Assembly (NCBI RefSeq): GCF_046630445.1 | Contig: NC_092335.1 | Coordinates: 38,140,001-38,204,000, forward strand | Direction: 5' to 3' | DNA length: 64,000 bases | Origin: Rutidosis leptorrhynchoides | Taxonomy: Eukaryota > Streptophyta > Magnoliopsida > Asterales > Asteraceae | In this document: one piece after another, positions 56,801-64,000 of the stretch | Position numbering within the stretch: position 1 is the stretch's first letter | Layout of the letters: every line of letters starts with the position of its first letter | Notes under the pieces: model-generated | Seen by the model: the letters and a program-made list of their open reading frames with translations, nothing else | Told to the model about the DNA's origin: nothing | Database searches by the model: none | Made by a program: the position numbers and the translations under genes

Positions 56801-58188
56801 TTATCATCGGTTTGTTGTGGTGGTTTGTTTTGAAAATTCGGTCTTTGCTGATTGTAATTATTATTGGATACTTGTTGATTGCTAGGACCTTGTTGGTTGT
56901 TGTATGGAATATTTCGGTTATAATTCTGGTTTTGATTGTAAATCGGTCTTGGCGGTTGATAATTATTCTGATAATTATTTCCAGGCCTTTGGTTTATGTA
57001 TGAAATATTCTCTCTTTGTTCCATTGTTAATTCAATACTGAGACAATCTTTTGTCAAATGTGGTCCTCCACACTGCTCACAACTAATTCGTATTGAGTGA
57101 ATATCTTTAGTCATCTTTTCCATTCGTCTCTCCACAGCATCTATCTTTGCGGAAATGGAATCTAAGTCATGGCTAGAATCGGCTCTAGCTGCTTTAGATG
57201 ATCTAACGATGTCTTTTTCTTGGTGCCACTCATGTGAGTGGGAAGCAGTGTTATCAATAATTTTGTAAGCATCAGTTTCGGTTTTCTTCATAATAGAACC
57301 ACCAGCTGCTATATCTATGTCTTTCCTTGTAGTGATGTCGCATCCTTGGTAGAATATTTGTACTATTTGACAGTTGTCTAAACCATGTTGCGGACATCCT
57401 CTTAACAACTTTCCATATCTTGTCCATGCCTCATATAGAGTTTCATTTGGCTTCTGTGTAAACGTAACAATTTCTGCTTGAAGTCTTACGGCTTTAGATG
57501 CAGGAAAGAATTGTTTAAGAAATTTGTCAACTAAAACATCCCATGTTTCAATCGCCCCTTCAGGTAACGATTCCAACCAATCTTTGGCTTCTCCCTTTAA
57601 AGTCCAGGGAAATAACATGAGATATATCTGTTCATCCTCCACTTCTCGGATTTTAAATAGTGTGCAGATCCTATTAAAGGTACGTAGATGTTCATTTGGA
57701 TCTTCCTTCGGCGCACCACTAAATTGGCATTGATTAGTCACCATGTGTAGAATTTGTCCTTTGATTTCATAATCTGGCGCATTAATGTCTGGATGAGTAA
57801 TTGCGTGACCTTGGCCAGTGCGTTTAGCTCTCATTCGGTCTTCCATACTTAAAGGTTCCAGATTCTCCATAATTGAATTTGTTGAATCGGAATCACTAGA
57901 GGATTCTGATTTAATGGTTCGTTCCTCAACAATCTCTGTTTGAATGATTGGAGGTTCCGGAGGAAAGTTTAATGGTTCAGGATCTACGAACCGTTCCTGA
58001 ATATTCTCCGGATTCTCAATTGTGAGGTCGGGTTCAAAAAATGGATTATCGAAAATTTGAACTGAAGTACTTGGTCGACTGGATGACGATTCTAAAGAAA
58101 AATCAACGGCAGTAATATTTGCTAAATGTCTTGATCTAGTTACAGGTGGTGAACGTACAAAAGGTGGTGAACGTCTTGCTCGGTGCAT
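53872..58188 (-). CDS. gag-pol: Element G gag-pol: gag, protease, RT, RNase H (stops at TAG before integrase)
   Basis: 1438 codons, ATG at 58188. The Athila-type gag lies at about residues 130-300 (EDPNEHLRTFNRICTLFKIR, MLFPWTLKGEAKDWLESLP, ETLYEAWTRYGKLLRGCPQH). A zinc knuckle CEQCGGPHLTKDC (370-382) and an Asn/Gln-rich linker follow. Protease has ADLGASINLMP (Asp 704). RT has CIDYRKLND and VFMDDFSVFGDTF (catalytic DD 1146-1147). RNase H has LMCDASDFAMG, TEKELLAIVFAF and VYTDHSALRYL. The frame ends at a TAG (53872-53874) where a Trp codon is expected before FADYANY; integrase follows in the same frame. All visible catalytic residues are intact, so the TAG is the main lesion, a G-to-A change. 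Confidence 0.93.
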   Translation of the reverse strand: MHRARRSPPFVRSPPVTRSRHLANITAVDFSLESSSSRPSTSVQIFDNPFFEPDLTIENPENIQERFVDPEPLNFPPEPPIIQTEIVEERTIKSESSSDSDSTNSIMENLEPLSMEDRMRAKRTGQGHAITHPDINAPDYEIKGQILHMVTNQCQFSGAPKEDPNEHLRTFNRICTLFKIREVEDEQIYLMLFPWTLKGEAKDWLESLPEGAIETWDVLVDKFLKQFFPASKAVRLQAEIVTFTQKPNETLYEAWTRYGKLLRGCPQHGLDNCQIVQIFYQGCDITTRKDIDIAAGGSIMKKTETDAYKIIDNTASHSHEWHQEKDIVRSSKAARADSSHDLDSISAKIDAVERRMEKMTKDIHSIRISCEQCGGPHLTKDCLSIELTMEQRENISYINQRPGNNYQNNYQPPRPIYNQNQNYNRNIPYNNQQGPSNQQVSNNNYNQQRPNFQNKPPQQTDDKKPNLEDMMTKLVETQTQFFTSQKQTNEQNAQAFRNQQASIQNLKQEVSNLARLIGERKPGSLPSDTNANPRNETAKAITTRSGTTLKPPEIPVTSDEAIPTPQEPQPDQDKEKAPVVEKVNEDNTVKDKPYVKPYQPLLPYPSKMKKEKLEAEQSKFLDMFKQINVNLPFIDVISGMPRYAKFLKDLISNRKKMEELSAVTMNANCSAVLLNKIPEKLSDPGSFTIPCFLGSLSSIEALADLGASINLMPYSLYTKLDLGELKPTRISIQLADRSIKYPRGTMENMLVKVGSLVFPVDFVVLDMEEDSQVPLILGRPFLNTAKAMIDVFGKKLTLSIEDESVTFSVDRAMQQPQSADDTCYYIQTIDAHAELLEEFPELQGTGECSLGEGNEPINEAEMLATHIANGYEPTTEEIQMLKEEDRYRYKSSIEEPPKLELKPLPNHLEYAYLHGESELPVIISSSLTENEKSQLISVLKAHKPAIAWKIHDIKGISPSCCTHKILMEEGHKTYVQRQRRLNPNMQDVVKKEIIKLLDAGLIYPISDSPWVSPVQCVPKKGGMTVITNEKNELIPTRTVTRWRVCIDYRKLNDATRKDHFPLPFIDQMLERLAGNSYYCFLDGFSGYFQIPIAPEDQEKTTFTCPYGTFAYKRMPFGLCNAPATFQRCMMAIFHDMIEECMEVFMDDFSVFGDTFESCLINLERMLIRCEQSNLVLNWEKCHFMVKEGIVLGHKISKEGIEVDRAKVDVIAKLPHPTNVRGVRSFLGHAGFYRRFIKDFSKIATPMNKLLEKDAPFIFSDECIKSFNILKEKLTNAPIMITPNWNLPFELMCDASDFAMGAVLGQRIEKRFQPIYYAGKTLQGAQKNYTTTEKELLAIVFAFDKFRSYLVLAKTVVYTDHSALRYLFSKQDAKPRLIRWILLLQEFDIEIRDKRGAENLAADHLSRLENPELEVLNESAIQDNFPDEYLLKIDYKEIP

Positions 58189-59569
58189 TCACTGAATATC
58201 CTATTAGTTTTAAAAAGGAAAGAAAAATTATAATAAGTTATCCAATCAATAGACTTTTCTGATTTTGCCCACGTTTCGAATAGCCAAAAGATGCAGCAGA
58301 GGGGCAGGATTCGTTTGGTCTCAATATAATTGAGGACTGTTTGGCTCCAATAACCCGGTCCACGTACAAATCCAACTATTACTACGAACAAGAAAATTTT
58401 GATGTCTATTAATTTAATTACTTAAAATAAATTTTTGTAATTTTAAGAAATTTAGATAAGAAGTAGAATAAAAATCTATGTCCTAAAACTAAAATAGCGA
58501 GAAATAAGAAAGAAAAAGAGTTCGTCGAAAAAAGGTTGAAAAAGAAAAATGGTTGAAAAATAAAAGGTGACGGAAAAATTAAAGAAACTTATAAAACTTA
58601 AAAATACTTGACTAACCTAACCTTATTACTACAACTAACTTAAAATTATAATCGCAAATTGAGATTACTAATTGGAATGATAATTGATACATAGTAAAAG
58701 GTGTCTAAAAATATTAAAGCTTACAGGAAAAACTAAATCCCTAATGGAAATAACTTAAAAAGAAACTAAAACTTAAAAAGGCATCACAAAATTCTAAAGT
58801 ACCTAAATCTTAGTCTACAGAAAAAAGCACTTAAGGAATTCTACGGCAAAGTCTAAAAATATAGAAGTAAAAATAATTATGGCAAAAACTAAGTTTAAAA
58901 CTAAATATGAGCGAAAAATACAAATATTACGCTAAAACGATTAAAAAGGGACAAAATATAAAAATATATAAAAAGTTGTAAAAAGTACAATTTTTATAAA
59001 AATATTATTTTTATATTATTTATTTTATAAAACTATTAATTTTATAATTTAAATAAACTAATTAAACTAAAAATACAAATTAATAATAAAAACTAAATTA
59101 ATATATATTATATATAACCCTAATTAGGGTTTAAATATAATAATTATTATTATTATCCGTAATTAATGCAGTTGCAGTCTGGCGTGTCAGATGGGCTCAT
59201 GCGATCGCACGAGTCCTCAGTTGCCCAGCCATGCGATTGCATGGGCTAGGGTTTCGGGCCAAGAGTTGGGCTGCTACAGTGTTCGGGCCGAATTAATTTT
59301 TTTTATTTTTTCTGTTTTTGCTGTAAAATATAAAATATATTTATTAATTAAATAAAACTTATATTTTTACAAACTAAAAAAAATAGAAATAAATAAACTT
59401 TATAAAACTTAAATATTTACCAAACTCTAAAAAAAAATATTTATATTTTTGTTTTTCTTTTAATATTTTTTGAATATTTAAAACGTATTTTTACAAAAGC
59501 GTACTAAAAATAAAAATCTTTTTTTTTTTTATATTAGCGTTGCGCTTCCGGCTTTTAAGCTAGAATGAT
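58189..59569 (-). promoter_or_regulatory. Element G leader between PBS and gag
   Basis: About 1.4 kb, very A-rich on the plus strand, without long ORF. It holds two motifs related to the LTR palindrome (59196-59210 and 59229-59244), and, shortly before the gag ATG, a TTTCTTTCC...TATTCAG stretch that could serve as a splice acceptor. Confidence 0.5.
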
Positions 59570-59588
59570 GTCCCCGGCAGCGGCGCCA
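59570..59588 (-). other. Element G primer-binding site (tRNA-Asp type)
   Basis: Minus strand TGGCGCCGCTGCCGGGGAC, the site typical of Athila/Tat elements, eight bases inside the LTR edge at 59597. Confidence 0.88.
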
Positions 59589-59596
59589 AAAATACT

Positions 59597-60966
59597 TGAT
59601 GTTTTAGCAGAGGGGTATAAAATACTATTAAATTTTAGCAGGAAATACTATTAAATACGATACATTTTTACACAAGATATTTATTTATTTATAGAATGGA
59701 TATACTTAAACCTTGCTACAACACTTATAGGCAGTGTACCTAATCGTACAGTAGTGTAGTTTTTAGTAAGTCCGGTTCGTTCCACAGGGAATCTTTTTAA
59801 ACAAAGCTTAACGCTATATTAGTTTACTTTTATAAAAATACAAATATATATAAGTAATATTATTATTATAAAAGGGGGGTTTTTACCGTTTAATGACCGG
59901 TTTGTCGATTTTAAAACTTTAGTCGCAGTTAAAACCAAATGTAAAATATTAAAAATAAATACAAGACTTAAATTAAAGCGTAAAGTAAATAACGATAATG
60001 AAATTGCGAATAATAAAAATGCGATAAAATAAACTTGCAATAATTAAAAAGTACGATAATTAAAAGTGCAATTAAATAAAATAACAATAAAAATGCGATA
60101 ATTAGAAGTACAATTAAATATAAAATAAACCAAATTAAATATGAAATAAAAGAATTATGCTTATTTAAACTTCCGTAATCATGATGTTTGACGTGTTGAT
60201 TTTAGTTTTATGCCCTTGGGTTAATTGTCCTTTGTCCTGGATTATTTAATATGTCCATCTGGTTTTTGTCCATAACAGTCCATCAATCATAAATATAAAG
60301 TGCGAGTGTCCTCGTCAAATTATCCTTATACCCGAAGTTAAATATTCCAACTAATTGGGGACTTAAACTGTAACAAGATTTTAATACTTTGTTTAATAAT
60401 TACACCAGGATGTCGACTGAGTGTAATCCAAGGTTTTAATATTTTGTTATCAATTATACCAAGTGTCCTTGTACATAATTTCACCCCTGTTTTAATTATT
60501 CTAGTGGCTATTAATCCATTCCCGTGTCCGGTTAAATGAACGATTATTCGTACATATAAATACCTCACCCATCGTGTCCGATCGAGTGTATATGGTAATT
60601 TATAGGGACGCCCAATTGTAAATCTTTATATTAACATTAACAAACTATCATTTAGTTAAACAAATATAAAGCCCATTAATAGCCCATAGTCTAATTTCCA
60701 CAAGTGTCGTTCTTTTGTCCAAACCCCAATTATGGTACAAAGCCCAATTACCCAATTTTAGTAATTAGCCCAACATCATGATTACTTCGTTTTAAATAAG
60801 CATAATAATAACTTAGCTACGAGACATTAATGTAAAAAGGTTGAACATAACTTACAATGATTAAAAATAGCGTAGCGTTACACGGACAGAATTTCGACTT
60901 ACACCCTTACAACATTCGCTAACATACCCTTATTATTAGAATTATAATTAAAATTAAAATATAAAT

Positions 60967-61016
<50 letters not shown>

Positions 61017-61617
61017 ACGTATGAATGAGGAGAAGAAAAAGATAGATGGATTTGTGGTGCACCAAAGCTCGATTTTTATAGGCATGTGGGCTGGAACTGG
61101 GGCTCATGCGATCACATGGATTTATGCCTTCCAGGCCATGCGATCGCATGGCCAGCTGGGGAGGCTCATATTTGGTTGTTTTCTTCTGCCGACAGTTTTA
61201 TAAATAATATAATATATTAAATAATTATAAGAATTATTTAAATATTATATTATATTTATGTGCATAGTTGACTTGTAATTTTTAGTCCGTTGCGTCGAGC
61301 GTTGAGAGTTGACTCATGTCCCGGTTCCGAATTTTCGAACGTCCTTGCGTATAATTTAATATCTTGTACTTTGCGTTTTGAATCTTGTACTCTTGTAATT
61401 TCGAGACGTTTCTTATCAATAATTGGAACCTCTTTGATTGTATTTTGTACTTTTGAGCTTTTTGGTCATTTGCGTCTTCAATTCGTCGAATCTGTCTTTT
61501 GTCTTCACCTTTTATTATTTAAACGAATATCACTTGTAAATAGAACAATTGCAACTAAAAGCTTGTCTTTCTTGAGGAATAATGCTATGAAATATATGTT
61601 CGTTTTTAGCATTATCA
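59597..61617 (-). repeat. Element G 5' LTR
   Basis: 2021 bp, partner of 47986-49984. The extra length is mainly the (TA)n microsatellite at about 60967-61013. Target duplicate GTAGC follows (61618-61622). Confidence 0.94.
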
Positions 61618-61622
61618 GTAGC

Positions 61623-64000
61623 TTGGTGATGAAATCCATCGTTATCCTTTCCCACTTCCATTGTGGGATTTCCGTTTGTTGAAGTAAACCAGAAGGTCTC
61701 TGATGCTCGGCTTTAACTTTCGAGCAAGTCAAACACTTACCAACATAAGTCGCAACGTCCTTCTTAAGATTCGGCCACCAATACTGTTCTTTAAGGTCGT
61801 GGTACATTTTTCCCGCTCCAGGGTGAATTGAATATCTCGACTTGTGTGCTTCATCAAGTATAAGGTTCCGTAGATCTCCATAATAAGGTACCCAAATTCT
61901 TCCGGCATAACATCGGAGTCCAGACTCCCTAACCTCGAATCGAGAGACAAGAATGTTCAAATGTTCGTGAGATATATTCTCCTCCTTGAGAGCCTCATCT
62001 TGGGCTACTCGGATCTGGCTTTTGAGGTTCGAATGAATGGTGATGTTCAGAGCCCTAACACGAAGAGGTGCCGTCCTCTCCTTTCGGCTCAAAGCGTCAG
62101 CTACAACATTGGCCTTGCCAGGATGATAACGGAGTTCACAATCGTAGTCGTTGAGCGTCTCGATCCATCGACGCTGTCTCATATTCAATTGCTTCTGATC
62201 AAAGATGTGCTGGAGACTCTTGTGATTGGTGAAGATAGTGCTCTTAGTTCCATAAAGATAGTGTCTCCACAATTTGAGCGCAAAGACAACGGCTCCAAGT
62301 TTGAGATCATGAGTAGTGTAGTTCCGTTCGTGAATCTTCAATTGGCGGGAGGCATAAGCGATAACCTTTGATCGTTGCATCAACACGCAACCAAAACCAC
62401 TTTTCGAAGCATCGCAATAAACAACGAAATCGTCACTGCCTTCAGGAAGCGATAAGATAGGCGCGGAGGTTAACTTCTTCTTCAAAGTTTGAAATGCTGA
62501 TTCATGTGCTGGTTCCCAAATGAACTTCTTGCCCTTGTGAGTTAGCGCGGTCAAAGGACGCGCGATCAGAGAAAATCCTTCAATGAACCTTCGGTAGTAA
62601 CCGGCGAGACCTAGGAATTGGCGAATATTAGTCAGAGTAGTGGGGGTCTCCCACTTGCTGATAGCTTCAATCTTGGCGAGATCAACTTTGATACCCTGGT
62701 CGCTCACAACATGACCCAGAAACTGGACTTCCTTCAACCAAAATTCACACTTGGAGAATTTGGCGTAAAGTTGCTCTTGCCTCAAGAGTTCAAGTACTAG
62801 TCGGAGGTGTTGCTCATGCTCTTCTTCGCTCTTAGAGTAGATGAGGATATCATCTATGAAGACGATAACAAACTTATCCAAGTACGACTTGCAGACACGA
62901 TTCATGAGGTCCATGAACACGGCAGGTGCATTTGTCAAACCGAATGGCATCACGAGAAACTCATAATGACCATAACGGGTCCTGAATGCAGTTTTCATCA
63001 CGTCGCTTTCCTTCACCCTCAACTGGTGATAACCGGATCGCAAATCGATTTTTGAGTAAATGCTCGATCCTTGTAGTTGATCAAAAAGGTCGTCAATTCT
63101 AGGAAGAGGATACCGATTCTTGATTGTCAATTTGTTGAGTTCACGGTAGTCGATACACATACGGAAGGATCCATCCTTCTTCTTCATAAACAACACAGGT
63201 GAGCCCCAAGGTGAGAAACTTGGTTGGATAAACCCTCGGTCAAGTAGTTCTTGTAGTTGGCTCTGTAATTCTTGCATCTCGAAAGGTGCGATTCTATAAG
63301 GTGCGCGAGCTACTGGTGCAGCTCCTAGCACTAAATCAATTTGAAACTCTACTGCTCTCTGCGGCGGCAATCCCGGAAATTCCTCTGGGAAGACATCAGA
63401 AAATTTGTTCACAATTCGAACGTCGTTCACACTTTTCACCTCAGTTTCTACCGTTTTCACATGAACTAGGACAGCAAGACGTCCCTTCTTCATAATCTTT
63501 TGTGCTTTTACGCAACTAATGAGGTTCAGCTTCGAGGTACATCTTTCTCCGTAGATGATCAGTGGCTCACCGTCTCCGTGTGGTATACGAAGTGCTTTAT
63601 CTCCACAAATAATATCGGCCCTTACCTTGCTCAACCAATCTATACCGACGATCACGTCAAAACTTCCCAATTTGATGGGTATCAAATCGATTTCGAAATC
63701 TGCACCAGCTATGTTGATAATAGCTCCTCGACTGATATGGTCAACTTTCTCAAGTTTTCCATTGGCGACCTCGACAAGCATACTCTCTTTTAACGGGACT
63801 AATGACCAATTAATCTTATCGCAAAAATGTCTACATACATAACTTCTATCCGCACCAGTATTAAACAAGACAGAAGCTAAAAGATTGTTGATTTTGAATA
63901 TACCTGTCACCAAGTAGGGGTTTTCGCGTGCATCCCTTGCATTAACATTGAAAGCTCTAGCGTGCGGTGGTCCGCCATCTTTTCGCTTATTTGGACACAC
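61623..64000 (-). pseudogene. pol: Element F gag end and pol N-terminal part: protease, RT, RNase H, integrase start
   Basis: Open through the right window edge. After the gag tail ([20 protein letters not shown]), protease reads [11 protein letters not shown]: the catalytic Asp is Asn (about residue 47 counted from 63999). RT is intact ([33 protein letters not shown] with DD near 383-384). RNase H keeps CDASKSG but has DLKLGAVV (Glu to Lys, about 567) and [10 protein letters not shown] (Asp to Asn, about 592), so two of three metal ligands are lost. The integrase zinc region ([19 protein letters not shown] to CLTCS) and MDFITKL follow, then element G cuts the gene; the last codons down to 61505 belong to G's LTR. 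C has the normal residues at both RNase H positions. Confidence 0.92.

Larger units (their letters stand above)
47986..61617 (-). mobile_element. Element G: complete Athila-like Ty3/gypsy retrotransposon
   Basis: 13632 bp with LTRs at 47986-49984 and 59597-61617, target duplication GTAGC on both sides, and a tRNA-Asp-type primer-binding site typical of Athila/Tat elements. Minus-strand order is 5' LTR, about 1.4 kb leader, gag-pol (58188-52663, one nonsense codon), a short overlapping 3' ORF (52691-52209), about 2.2 kb without clear gene, and the 3' LTR. The LTRs are nearly identical apart from a longer (TA)n run in the right copy (near 60970-61012 against 49361-49380), so it is the youngest insertion at this locus. 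Confidence 0.95.
44002..64000 (-). mobile_element. Element F: chromovirus-like retrotransposon inserted in E, interrupted by G, runs off the right edge
   Basis: Minus strand. 3' LTR 44002-46905, PPT, pol C-terminal part (46942-47980), insertion of G (47986-61617), then pol N-terminal part (61623-64000). The pol reading frame fits across G once one GTAGC duplicate is set aside. The 5' LTR and most of gag are outside. It carries a frameshift and several changed catalytic residues. Confidence 0.93.

Overview
The window is eukaryotic nuclear DNA from a flowering plant, probably a eudicot of the Asteraceae type (the family call is an inference from the style of the repeats). It is AT-rich and contains intron-bearing plant genes (F-box/FBD, DUF455). 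Around those genes lie large nested LTR retrotransposons. No bacterial, organellar, CRISPR, rRNA or tRNA gene features were seen.

Layout, left to right. (1) 1-16315: Ty3/gypsy element A on the minus strand, with the start of gag at the window edge, an acidic leader ORF, a tRNA-iMet primer-binding site and the 5' LTR. That LTR is split by element B (2435-14221, TSD CCAAG), a complete non-autonomous element with two near-identical 3786-bp LTRs and no gag-pol. (2) A itself sits inside the pol of element C (plus strand), whose pol 3' half and 3' LTR occupy 16316-20689. (3) 20690-29935 is the only host-like island: a Mutator-like element with 9-bp TSD (21165-22608) beside the end of a second one, a three-exon ubiquitin-like/F-box/LRR/FBD gene (22967-24665), a decayed copy of its first exon, a four-exon DUF455 ferritin-like gene (26899-28546), and the start of a MuDR-type transposase-like relic (29695 on). 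(4) 29936-43029: complete element D (minus strand, TSD GGAAG) inserted in that relic. D carries two extra intact ORFs between its 5' LTR and gag: an acidic Glu-Pro-Glu repeat protein and an F-box protein of At2g35280-like type. (5) 43093-64000: a fragment of an Athila-like LTR (E), into which chromovirus-like F inserted, into whose pol a complete 13.6-kb Athila-like element G (47986-61617, TSD GTAGC) inserted. F runs off the right edge.

How the parts relate. A, C, D and F have chromovirus (Tekay/Del-like) pol or gag proteins. A, B and D have a tRNA-iMet primer-binding site; G uses a tRNA-Asp-type site. A, B and D also share leader architecture: a leader ORF starting right after an AG dinucleotide, then an internal copy of the 3' polypurine-tract motif, then (in A and D) gag starting three bases after an AG. 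A and D leader ORF1 proteins are related. B has a Ser/Asp-rich decayed counterpart. D alone has the F-box ORF. B also carries, on the opposite strand, a 57-codon ORF for a two-helix membrane protein with its own TATA box. These leader and antisense genes are the most unusual content of the window. Most gag-pol copies are damaged by nonsense codons or lost catalytic residues, largely G-to-A type changes on the coding strand.
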